Below are positions 1 through 6,394 of a DNA stretch of 34,755 nucleotides, one piece after another. Below the pieces are notes generated by a model. It made no database searches and had not been told where the DNA came from. It saw nothing but the letters and a program-made list of their open reading frames with translations. Made by a program: the position numbers and the translations under genes. The stretch comes from CAKPSH01 sp964634355 (GTDB lineage Bacteria; Bacillota; Clostridia; TANB77; CAG-508): positions 1-34,755 of the forward strand of contig CAZWIF010000006.1 of assembly GCA_964634355.1 (NCBI GenBank), given 5' to 3'. Position 1 is the stretch's first letter. The number at the start of each line of letters is the position of its first letter.

Positions 1-698
1 GAAATACTACAATACCTACAAAGAAATCACAAATATTCTCAACAGCAGCAGATGGTCAAACGAGTGTTGAAGTTCATGTCTTACAGGGAGAAAGAGAGAT
101 GGCTGCATATAACAAGACATTAGGAAGATTTCAACTAACAGGAATCCCAGCAGCACCACGTGGAGTTCCACAGATTGAGGTAACATTTGATATTGATGCT
201 AATGGTATCGTTCATGTTTCTGCAAAAGATATGGCTACTGGAAATGAACAAAATGTATCAATTACAGCAAGTACAAACCTTTCTGATGAAGATATTGAAA
301 AAGCTGTAAAAGACGCTGAAGCTCATGCCAGTGAAGACAAGAAAAAGAAAGAAGAAATTGAAGTTAAAAACAATGCGGAAAGCTTAATATATAATAGTGA
401 AAAAACTATGAATGAACTTGGAGATAAGATAAGNNNNNNNNNNGAAAAAGCAAAGGTACAAACAGAAATAGATAATTTAAAGAAAGAGCTAGAAGGAAAT
501 GACACTGAAAAAATTAAACAAGCTACTGACAGCTTAACACAAGTTTTCTATAAATTATCTGAAAAATTATATTCACAAGCAAATCCAAATGCTGGTGCAA
601 ATGCAGAAACAGCAGGTGGACCAACACAAGATGAAAATGGAAATGTTTATGATGCAGATTACAAAGTAGAAGACGACAATAATGAAGATAACAAATAA
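1..698 (+). CDS. dnaK: DnaK (Hsp70) chaperone, 3' part
   Basis: This is the C-terminal part of the Hsp70 chaperone, which holds unfolded polypeptides in the cytoplasm in an ATP cycle driven by DnaJ and GrpE. The reading frame is open from base 3, so the gene enters from the left edge. The first visible residues (NTTIPTKKSQIFSTAADGQT) are the start of the substrate-binding domain. They are followed by VLQGERE, NKTLGRFQLTGIP and FDIDANGIVHVSAKD, all DnaK hallmarks. The helical lid and an acidic tail (VYDADYKVEDDNNEDNK) close the protein. About 231 of an expected 610 or so residues are present, so the ATPase domain is outside the window. A run of 10 N at 434-443 interrupts the lid region. dnaJ follows 66 bases later, as usual in Firmicutes. 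A first methionine at base 99 is internal and not a start. Confidence 0.97.
   Translation, partial: NTTIPTKKSQIFSTAADGQTSVEVHVLQGEREMAAYNKTLGRFQLTGIPAAPRGVPQIEVTFDIDANGIVHVSAKDMATGNEQNVSITASTNLSDEDIEKAVKDAEAHASEDKKKKEEIEVKNNAESLIYNSEKTMNELGDKIXXXXEKAKVQTEIDNLKKELEGNDTEKIKQATDSLTQVFYKLSEKLYSQANPNAGANAETAGGPTQDENGNVYDADYKVEDDNNEDNK
434..443. other. Assembly gap (10 N) inside dnaK
   Basis: Ten undetermined bases lie in the lid-coding part of dnaK, between the codons for GDKI and EKAKV. The frame is the same on both sides as written, but an exact 10 is often a placeholder, so the true length is unknown. Confidence 0.97.
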
Positions 699-704
699 TT
701 CTGT

Positions 705-729
705 AGGGGCGGGCCTTGCGTCCGCCCTT
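705..729. repeat. Intergenic GC palindrome, copy 1 (dnaK-dnaJ)
   Basis: An imperfect palindrome starts 6 bases after the dnaK stop. Arms 705-714 and 720-729 pair over 10 bases with G-U wobbles, around the loop CTTGC. The left edge TAGGGGC and the right word TTGCGTCCGCCC recur in other copies (subfamily A: copies at 29078, 33132 and the decayed 30358). It has no U-tract, so it is not a classic terminator. Confidence 0.75.
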
Positions 730-764
730 GTAATTGATAAACAAAAATGGAGAAGGAGAATAAA

Positions 765-1910
765 ATGGCTGAACAAAAAAGAGATTATTATGAAGTTTTA
801 GGTGTATCTAAAACAGCTACTGCTGATGAATTGAAAAAAGCATATCGTAAGTTAGCAAAAAAATACCACCCAGATGCTAATCCAAATAATAAAGCAGAAG
901 CTGAAGCAAAATTTAAAGAAGTAAATGAAGCGTATGAAACTTTATCAGATCCACAGAAAAGACAAATGTATGACCAATTTGGATTTAATGGACCACAAAG
1001 TGGCTTCGGAGGAGAAAATGGTTATTATTCATATTCTAGTGGATTTGATGGCTTTGATATTGATTTAGATGATATAGTTTCTTCAATCTTTGGAGGTGGA
1101 TTTAGTGGAGGTAGAACCTCAGCAAGAAGAACAGGACCTACTAAAGGGGCAGATTTAAGATACAACCTAGAAATTACATATGAAGAGGCTCTTAAAGGTG
1201 TAAAGAAACAAATAACAATAAATAGAGAAGATTTTTGTTCTACATGTAATGGAACTGGTGCAAAACCTGGAACTAAGATTGACACTTGTCAAATTTGTAA
1301 AGGTACAGGAACAATAAGGACTATAAAAAATACAATATTTGGTCAAACTCAAACAACAAGAACATGTGATGTCTGTGGGGGAACTGGAAAAATAATTAGA
1401 GAGCAATGCACAGAATGTCGTGGTAAGGGTAGAGTAAAAAAACCAACTAAAATAACAGTAAATATACCTGCAGGCATAGATAATGGTCAGACAGTTGTAT
1501 TAAAAGGAGAAGGAGCAACAGGTACTAAAGGTGGACCTAAAGGAGATTTATACATAGTTATATCTTTAAAGCGTAATAATATATTTACAAGACAAGAAGA
1601 AAATGTATTTTGCGAAATACCAATAACTATTACTCAAGCGACATTGGGTGCTGATTTACAAATTCCTATGGTAGATGGAAGTAAAGAAACATTTAGAATA
1701 CCTGAAGGTACACAAACTGGAACTAAGTTTACAATAAGAGGAAAAGGCTTTAAGAGCATAAATCGCGGATACTATGGAGACTTAATATTTACTGTTTTAG
1801 TTCAAACACCAAAGAGATTGACTAAAGAGCAAAGAGAACTTATGGAACAATTGGCAAAGACTATGAATGAGCAGCCACCTGTAAAGAAAAAAAGCATATT
1901 TGATAGATAG
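765..1910 (+). CDS. dnaJ: DnaJ (Hsp40) co-chaperone
   Basis: DnaJ delivers unfolded clients to DnaK and stimulates its ATPase. The start is set at 765, because the strong site GGAGAAGGAG (749-758) sits 6 bases before it. The in-frame ATG at 747 lies upstream of that site. The 381-residue product shows a J domain (RDYYEVLGVSKTA, then the HPD motif in KKYHPDANP), a Gly/Phe-rich stretch around residues 75-115, four CxxCxGxG zinc motifs (CSTCNGTG, CQICKGTG, CDVCGGTG, CTECRGKG) and a C-terminal client-binding part with GDLYIVI and RGKGF. It is a full-length type I DnaJ and is probably cotranscribed with dnaK. A palindromic repeat lies between the two genes. Confidence 0.98.
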   Translation: MAEQKRDYYEVLGVSKTATADELKKAYRKLAKKYHPDANPNNKAEAEAKFKEVNEAYETLSDPQKRQMYDQFGFNGPQSGFGGENGYYSYSSGFDGFDIDLDDIVSSIFGGGFSGGRTSARRTGPTKGADLRYNLEITYEEALKGVKKQITINREDFCSTCNGTGAKPGTKIDTCQICKGTGTIRTIKNTIFGQTQTTRTCDVCGGTGKIIREQCTECRGKGRVKKPTKITVNIPAGIDNGQTVVLKGEGATGTKGGPKGDLYIVISLKRNNIFTRQEENVFCEIPITITQATLGADLQIPMVDGSKETFRIPEGTQTGTKFTIRGKGFKSINRGYYGDLIFTVLVQTPKRLTKEQRELMEQLAKTMNEQPPVKKKSIFDR

Positions 1911-1926
1911 AGGTTGAAGATTAGAT

Positions 1927-2193
1927 ATGATGTATTTTATATTAATAGCTGTTATAATTTTTGTATATTTGTTAAGCACATACAAAGAACTTGTTAGAAG
2001 AAGAAAAATTGTAAAAAAAATGAAAAAAGAGTTTTTGAAATTAAAACAAAGTTCTATTGCGACGGAGAAGGAGCTACAAGTAGCAGCAAAAAAATACAAC
2101 ATGGAGGCAAATTTATATAACAATAGAGTCTTATTGTTTCCAAGTAATATTGTTGCATGGATTTTTAGGTTTAAATTAGCTAGTTTAGTTTAG
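1927..2193 (+). CDS. Miniature LemA-like membrane protein
   Basis: This is an 88-residue protein of unknown function. Residues 3-17 (YFILIAVIIFVYLLS) form one membrane span. The sequence TYKELVRRRKIV follows, resembling the YNxLVxLRxxV that follows the span in LemA proteins. The C-terminal part, KKYNMEANLYNNRVLLFPSN then IVAWIFRFK, matches the end of the LemA family (YNxxVxxYNxxIxxFPxxxxAxxFxFK). The long helical bundle in the middle of ordinary LemA (about 180 residues in all) is missing. The ribosome binding site is weak: AGAGG at 1908-1912 is 14 bases from the ATG. It follows dnaJ by 16 bases and precedes a terminator, so it probably ends the dnaK-dnaJ unit. The LemA assignment comes from motif memory and needs a profile search. 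Confidence 0.6.
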   Translation: MMYFILIAVIIFVYLLSTYKELVRRRKIVKKMKKEFLKLKQSSIATEKELQVAAKKYNMEANLYNNRVLLFPSNIVAWIFRFKLASLV

Positions 2194-2268
2194 GTAAATT
2201 TCGATTCACAGCATTTTTAGACAGATAATGTCATGCAACGAGGAATTATTATGAAATTAATTTACAAT

Positions 2269-2307
2269 ATATGAGTAAGATAAAATTAATTTTACTCATA
2301 TTTTTTT
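2269..2307 (+). terminator. Terminator after dnaJ/mini-LemA
   Basis: Arms ATATGAGTAA (2269-2278) and TTACTCATAT (2292-2301) pair perfectly. The arm ends in a run of seven T (2301-2307). It closes the dnaK-dnaJ-LemA-like unit. The 75 bases before it (2194-2268) show nothing else I can name. Confidence 0.8.
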
Positions 2308-2318
2308 AAAAATAGAAA

Positions 2319-2332
2319 CAAACAACTGTTTA
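2319..2332. promoter_or_regulatory. Candidate LexA (SOS) box
   Basis: CAAACAACTGTTTA agrees with 11 of 14 positions of the Bacillus LexA consensus CGAACRNRYGTTYG, as I recall it. It overlaps the -35 box of the Y-family polymerase promoter, a good place for a repressor. The match is imperfect and LexA control is inferred. Confidence 0.45.
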
Positions 2333-2357
2333 CAAATAAAAAGAAATATGCTATAAT
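2329..2357 (+). promoter_or_regulatory. Promoter of the Y-polymerase/yolD unit
   Basis: TTTACA (2329-2334), a 17-base spacer, and TATAAT (2352-2357) preceded by TGC, which makes an extended -10. Transcription should start near 2364, about 28 bases before the GTG start at 2392. Confidence 0.8.
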
Positions 2358-2391
2358 ACAAATAAATGTTTTGCGAATAGGGGGTCTAAAA

Positions 2392-3894
2392 GTGAATAAT
2401 AAATATGATAAAATTTATGTTGCAATTGATTTAAAGAGCTTTTATGCCTCTGTGGAGTGCCAGGAAAGAGGATTGAATCCACTGACAACTAATTTAGTTG
2501 TGGCCGATAATAGTAGAACGGAAAAAACAATTTGCTTAGCTGTAAGTCCATCGCTAAAATCTTATGGAATACCAGGAAGAGCAAGGTTATTTGAAGTAAT
2601 GCAAAAGGTAAATGAGATAAATACACAAAGAAAAATTAAAGCACCTGGACATAAATTTACATGTTCATCTTATGATGATATTGCTCTAAAGAGAAATAAT
2701 GATTTAGAGTTAAGTTATATAATAGCAGAACCAAGAATGAGTTACTATATGGAATATAGTACAAAAATTTATAATATTTATTTAAAATGGTTTTCCTCAG
2801 AGGATATATGTGTTTACTCTATTGATGAAGTATTTATAGATATAACACATTATTTGCAGACCTACAATATGACACCAAGAGAATTAGTTACTAAAGTTAT
2901 CAAAAATGTATATAATGAAACAGGAATTACAGCAACAGCAGGAATAGGAACAAACTTATATCTTTGTAAAGTTGCAATGGACATTGTTGCCAAACATACA
3001 ACACCAGATAAAAATGGAGTAAGAATTGCAGGATTGGATGAAATGTCATATAGAAAATATTTATGGAGTTATAAACCCATAACAGATTTCTGGAAAGTAG
3101 GAAAAGGTATATCAAAGAAACTTGAAATAAATGGTATGTTTACTATGGGAGATGTAGCAAGAACATCAGAAAAAAATGAAGAGTTATTATATAAATTGTT
3201 TGGTATAAATGCAGAATTACTTATAGATCATGCGTGGGGATATGAACCTTGTACAATTGAGAGTATAAAATCTTATAAACCAGTAATGAATAGTTTAAGT
3301 TCAGGACAGGTGTTACATTGTCCTTACAATTATGAAAATACAAAATTAATAGTAAAGGAAATGGCAGAATTATTAACTTTAGATTTAGTAAAAAAAGACT
3401 TAATAACGAGTAAATTAGTATTAACTATAGGTTATGATATTGATAACCTAAAAAATCCAGAAATAAGCAAATGTTATTTCGGAGAAATAACATTAGACCA
3501 TTATGGGAGAAAAGTTCCTAAACATGCTCATGGAACTATAAATATAGATCATAAAACATCTTCTACTAAAATTATAACAAATGCAGTAATGGAATTATAT
3601 GAAAGAATAATTAATAAAGATTTATTAGTTAGAAGAATAAATCTCACAGCTGAGGATGTTGTAAATGAAAAAGATTATAAAAATGTTAAAGCATATGAAC
3701 AGATGAATTTTTTTGTAGATTACGGTGAAGTAGAAAAACAAAGGAACAAAGAACAATCGGAAAAAGAATTACAAAAAGCAGTTTTAAATATAAAGTCAAG
3801 GTATGGAAAAAATGCAATTCTTAAAGGAATGAATTTTGTTGAAGGTGGTACTACTATTGAAAGAAACGGACAAATTGGAGGTCATAAAAGTTAG
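2392..3894 (+). CDS. Y-family DNA polymerase (UmuC/UvrX type)
   Basis: This is a translesion polymerase of about 500 residues that copies damaged templates with low fidelity. The start is GTG at 2392, because AGGGGG (2379-2384) lies 7 bases before it. A TTG at 2371 is in frame but has no such site. The palm domain shows the catalytic residues D13 in VAIDLKSFYASVE and D145-E146 in YSIDEVFID. The segment between is typical of the Firmicutes UvrX/UmuC branch (TICLAVSPSLKSYGIPGRAR). A helix-hairpin region (GKGISKKLEINGMFTMGD) and a little-finger domain follow. A YolD-family gene follows 17 bases downstream, a pairing known in Bacillus. A candidate LexA box overlaps the promoter, so induction by DNA damage is likely. 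I give no gene symbol because uvrX, umuC and related names overlap. Confidence 0.9.
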   Translation: MNNKYDKIYVAIDLKSFYASVECQERGLNPLTTNLVVADNSRTEKTICLAVSPSLKSYGIPGRARLFEVMQKVNEINTQRKIKAPGHKFTCSSYDDIALKRNNDLELSYIIAEPRMSYYMEYSTKIYNIYLKWFSSEDICVYSIDEVFIDITHYLQTYNMTPRELVTKVIKNVYNETGITATAGIGTNLYLCKVAMDIVAKHTTPDKNGVRIAGLDEMSYRKYLWSYKPITDFWKVGKGISKKLEINGMFTMGDVARTSEKNEELLYKLFGINAELLIDHAWGYEPCTIESIKSYKPVMNSLSSGQVLHCPYNYENTKLIVKEMAELLTLDLVKKDLITSKLVLTIGYDIDNLKNPEISKCYFGEITLDHYGRKVPKHAHGTINIDHKTSSTKIITNAVMELYERIINKDLLVRRINLTAEDVVNEKDYKNVKAYEQMNFFVDYGEVEKQRNKEQSEKELQKAVLNIKSRYGKNAILKGMNFVEGGTTIERNGQIGGHKS

Positions 3895-3911
3895 AAAGGA
3901 GAGCACAAATA

Positions 3912-4340
3912 ATGAAATATGATAGACAATATGATGATATTATAAATTTACCACATCATGTATCAAAAAAACATCCTCAAATGTCTTTATATGCTCGTTC
4001 TGCTCAATTTGCACCTTTTGCAGCACTAACAGGTTATGAAGATGTGGTAAAGGAAACAGCTAGAGAAACGAATAAACGAATAGAGATAGACGATGAATTA
4101 AAATCTATATTAGATAGTAAATTGCAAATTCTTATAGAACAAGTAAAAGCAAAACCAGAAGTATTATTTACATATTTTGTACCAGATTCAAAAAAAGATG
4201 GAGGAGAATATGTAACAGTTAGAGGTATTATAAAAAAGATAGATATGTATAATCAATATATTAATTTGGCTGATAATACTAAAATACCAATAAATGAAAT
4301 AATTGATATTTCAGGAGATATATTCAAAATGTATGAATAA
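3912..4340 (+). CDS. YolD-like protein
   Basis: This 142-residue protein belongs to the YolD-like family, whose members sit next to UmuC/UvrX-type polymerases in Firmicutes and are thought to assist or regulate them. The visible family mark is the N-terminal block MSLYARSAQFAPFAALTGYE with its FAPFAAL-GY core, followed by a helix (ETNKRIEIDDELKSILDSKL). The C-terminal part is beta-rich (GGEYVTVRGIIKKIDMYNQY, then INLADNTKIPINEIIDI). The site AAAGGAGAG lies about 7 bases before the ATG. It is probably cotranscribed with the polymerase. The biochemical role of the family is not settled. Confidence 0.85.
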   Translation: MKYDRQYDDIINLPHHVSKKHPQMSLYARSAQFAPFAALTGYEDVVKETARETNKRIEIDDELKSILDSKLQILIEQVKAKPEVLFTYFVPDSKKDGGEYVTVRGIIKKIDMYNQYINLADNTKIPINEIIDISGDIFKMYE

Positions 4341-4387
4341 GCAGAATTTATTTTATGTTACAATTTATATTTACTAAAATTTTGTGT

Positions 4388-4413
4388 AAAAGTATTGCAT
4401 TGGTAATACTTTT
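4388..4413. repeat. Perfect inverted repeat spanning the rpsB -35 box
   Basis: AAAAGTATT (4388-4396) and AATACTTTT (4405-4413) are exact reverse complements around the 8-base loop GCATTGGT. One T follows. It could end yolD transcription as an AT-rich terminator, or act as an operator, because the -35 box (4395-4400) lies inside it. Confidence 0.6.
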
Positions 4414-4424
4414 TGTGTTATAAT
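4395..4424 (+). promoter_or_regulatory. Promoter of rpsB-tsf
   Basis: TTGCAT (4395-4400), an 18-base spacer, and TATAAT (4419-4424) preceded by TGT, an extended -10. Transcription should start near 4431 and leave a leader of roughly 105 bases before rpsB. Confidence 0.75.
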
Positions 4425-4445
4425 ATGCAAGGTAAAAAATATGCA

Positions 4446-4506
4446 CATAAGATTAGTTTGTATAGGTGCTTAAAAATAAGTTTGTACAAGTGATTGAAGT
4501 CTTATG
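4446..4506 (+). promoter_or_regulatory. Structured rpsB leader, possible S2 autoregulatory site
   Basis: CATAAGATT (4446-4454) pairs with bases 4498-4506 (AGTCTTATG) over nine positions, one of them a G-U. This would close a domain of about 60 bases. Inside lie two related 19-base units, 4453-4471 and 4477-4495. They share 15 of 19 positions around the core AGTTTGTA-A-GTG-TT. Ribosomal protein leaders often bind their own product, and S2 control of rpsB is known in other bacteria. For this sequence it is inference. Confidence 0.45.
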
Positions 4507-4535
4507 GAAGCTAAAACTAAAAGGAGGAATTAAAA

Positions 4536-5348
4536 ATGGCAGTAGTTGCAATGAAACAATTACTTGAAGCAGGTGTTCATTTTGGACATCAAACAAGAAG
4601 ATGGAACCCTAAGATGGCTGAATATATTTACCAAGCTAGAAATGGTATCCATATTATCGATTTACAAAAGACTTCTAAAAAGATTGATGAAGCTTATGAA
4701 TTCATCAAAGAGCAAGTTGAAGAAGGAAAATCAGTTCTATTTGTAGGAACTAAAAAACAAGCACAAGAATGCATGAAAGAAGCAGCATTAATGTGTAACA
4801 TGTACTATGTTGATCAAAGGTGGCTAGGTGGTATGCTTACAAACTTTGATACAATCAAAAAAAGAGTACAAAGATTGAAAGACTTAGAAAAAATGCAGGA
4901 GGATGGAACTTTTGAAGTTTTACCTAAAAAAGAAGTTATAGGTTTAAAGAAAGAAATGGAAAAACTGGAAAAGAACCTTGGTGGAATTAAAGAAATGAAT
5001 GAGCTACCAGGTGTACTTTTTGTAGTAGATCCTAATAAAGAAAGAACTGCTATATTAGAGGCTAAAAAATTAAATATACCAGTAGTTGGTATCGTAGATA
5101 CAAACTGTTCACCAGAAGATGTTAATTACCCAATACCAGGAAATGACGACGCTATTCGTTCAGTTAAATTAATAGCAACAGTTATTGCTAATGCGGTAAT
5201 TGAGGCTAAACAAGGTGAAGTTGTAGGAACAGAAAATATATTTGCAAATGAAGAGGAAAATGCTGAAAATGCAGAAGAGACAGTTAAAGAAGAAAGCATA
5301 GAAGAAGTAGTTGCGAATAGCGAAGAGGAGAATACAGAGAAAGAATAA
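4536..5348 (+). CDS. rpsB: Ribosomal protein S2
   Basis: S2 is a protein of the small ribosomal subunit, needed for S1 binding and 30S function. The 270-residue product starts MAVVAMKQLLEAGVHFGHQT and contains RRWNPKMAEYIYQARNGIHI, FVGTKKQAQE, QRWLGGMLTNF and VVDPNKERTAILEAKKLNIP, all S2 landmarks. The last 45 or so residues form a very acidic tail (EEENAENAEETVKEE), which makes the protein longer than the common 230-260. AAGGAGG lies 7 bases or so before the ATG. tsf follows, as in most bacteria, with a perfect palindromic repeat in the gap. Confidence 0.98.
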   Translation: MAVVAMKQLLEAGVHFGHQTRRWNPKMAEYIYQARNGIHIIDLQKTSKKIDEAYEFIKEQVEEGKSVLFVGTKKQAQECMKEAALMCNMYYVDQRWLGGMLTNFDTIKKRVQRLKDLEKMQEDGTFEVLPKKEVIGLKKEMEKLEKNLGGIKEMNELPGVLFVVDPNKERTAILEAKKLNIPVVGIVDTNCSPEDVNYPIPGNDDAIRSVKLIATVIANAVIEAKQGEVVGTENIFANEEENAENAEETVKEESIEEVVANSEEENTEKE

Positions 5349-5361
5349 TTTAACCAAAATA

Positions 5362-5370
5362 TGGTATAAT
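5362..5370 (+). promoter_or_regulatory. Possible extended -10 upstream of tsf
   Basis: TGGTATAAT is a perfect extended -10 shortly after the rpsB stop. No -35 box is visible at the right distance (5342-5347 is AGAATA). If active, its transcript would begin at the palindromic repeat that follows. Confidence 0.35.
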
Positions 5371-5375
5371 TAATG

Positions 5376-5401
5376 TAGGGGCACGGTGCACCGTGCCCTT
5401 A
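5376..5401. repeat. Intergenic GC palindrome, copy 2 (rpsB-tsf)
   Basis: GGGCACGGTGCACCGTGCCC (5379-5398) is a perfect 20-base palindrome, and the flanking bases TAG and TTA extend the pairing. It begins 27 bases after the rpsB stop. It belongs to the CACGG/CCGTG subfamily (copies at 7532, 14678, 23876). Confidence 0.85.
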
Positions 5402-5444
5402 AATTAGAAAATAATTAAAATAAATAAAAGAAAGGATGATTAAA

Positions 5445-6329
5445 GTGGCTATTACAGCAGCACAAGTAATGGAATTAAGAAAAAAGACAGACGCAGGAAT
5501 GATGGAATGCAAAAAAGTTTTAACAGAAACTGATGGAGATATGGAAAAGGCAATTGAATTATTACGTGAAAGAGGAATTACAAAAGCGGCTAAAAAAGCT
5601 GATAGAATTGCTGCAGAAGGTGTTGTTACTGCATATATTTCTGAAGATGGAAAAACAGGAGCAGTTGTTGAAGTAAATGCTGAGACAGACTTCGTTGCTC
5701 AAAATGCTGAATTTAGAGAATTTGCAGAAGATGTTGCTAAACAAATTGTTATAAACAATCCTAAAGATGTTGAAGAATTATTAGGGCAACTTGCATTATC
5801 AGATACATCTAAAACAGTTAAGGACGTTCTAACTGAAAAAATTGCTAAAATTGGTGAAAACTTATCAGTAAGAAGATTTGCTAGATTCACTTCAGAAGGC
5901 ATTGTTTCAAAATATATCCATGGAGATGGAAAAATTGGAGTTTTGATATCTATGGAGAATGCTGATGAAGTACTTGCAAAAGACATATGTATGCAAATAG
6001 CTGCAGCTAAACCAGAGTTTATAAATAGAGATAATGTTCCAGCTGAAAGATTAAACAAAGAAATGGAAATATTAAAAGTTCAAGCTATGAATGAAGGAAA
6101 GCCAGAAGCAATAGCTGAGAAAATAGTTCAAGGAAGATTAGGAAAATTTTATGAAGAGATTTGTTTGGTTGACCAAGCATTTGTAAAAAATCCTGATATG
6201 AAAATCAAAGATTTACTTGCTTCTAAAAAAGCAAGCGTATTAGAATTTGTAAGATTTGAAAAAGGTGAAGGCATTGAAAAGAAAGAGGAAAATTTTGCAG
6301 AAGAAGTACAAAAACAATTAAATCAATAA
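5445..6329 (+). CDS. tsf: Elongation factor Ts
   Basis: EF-Ts recharges EF-Tu by releasing GDP. The start is put at GTG 5445, giving MAITAAQVMELRKKTDAGMM, the normal EF-Ts beginning, with AAAGGA (5431-5436) 8 bases before it. The ATG at 5436 overlaps that ribosome site and is unlikely. The product of 294 residues is standard length. It has the N-terminal UBA-like part (MECKKVLTETDGDMEKAIEL), the EF-Tu contact TDFVAQNAEFREFA and the paired dimerisation halves. It is probably cotranscribed with rpsB and is closed by a strong terminator at 6332. Confidence 0.97.
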   Translation: MAITAAQVMELRKKTDAGMMECKKVLTETDGDMEKAIELLRERGITKAAKKADRIAAEGVVTAYISEDGKTGAVVEVNAETDFVAQNAEFREFAEDVAKQIVINNPKDVEELLGQLALSDTSKTVKDVLTEKIAKIGENLSVRRFARFTSEGIVSKYIHGDGKIGVLISMENADEVLAKDICMQIAAAKPEFINRDNVPAERLNKEMEILKVQAMNEGKPEAIAEKIVQGRLGKFYEEICLVDQAFVKNPDMKIKDLLASKKASVLEFVRFEKGEGIEKKEENFAEEVQKQLNQ

Positions 6330-6331
6330 TG

Positions 6332-6356
6332 GAAGAGCTTTTTGCTCTTCTTTTTT
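6332..6356 (+). terminator. Intrinsic terminator after tsf
   Basis: GAAGAGC (6332-6338) and GCTCTTC (6344-6350) form a perfect stem around TTTTT. Six T (6351-6356) follow. It separates rpsB-tsf from carA. A TATAAT at 6362-6367 just downstream could serve carA but lacks a clear -35 box. Confidence 0.92.
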
Positions 6357-6394
6357 AAAACTATAATAAATAAGAAAGGAGAAAAAATTAAAAA

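Noticed and set aside
434..443. Insertion in the DnaK lid
   Set aside because: The bases are N. An exact 10 is likely a scaffolding placeholder, so length cannot be interpreted.
2251..2274. Tiny ORF (MKLIYNI) with AGGA before it
   Set aside because: Seven codons running into a terminator hairpin. No conservation can be judged, and chance is the simpler explanation.
5436..5444. ATG 5436 as the start of tsf (and, similarly, ATG 11630 for frr)
   Set aside because: Both ATGs overlap the AAAGGA ribosome binding site. Starts nine bases later give the family's usual N-terminus and good spacing.
5431..6329. CRISPR array, insertion sequence or prophage anywhere in the window
   Set aside because: No regularly spaced identical repeats, transposase, integrase or phage structural genes were found. 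The short palindromes are neither regularly spaced nor identical.
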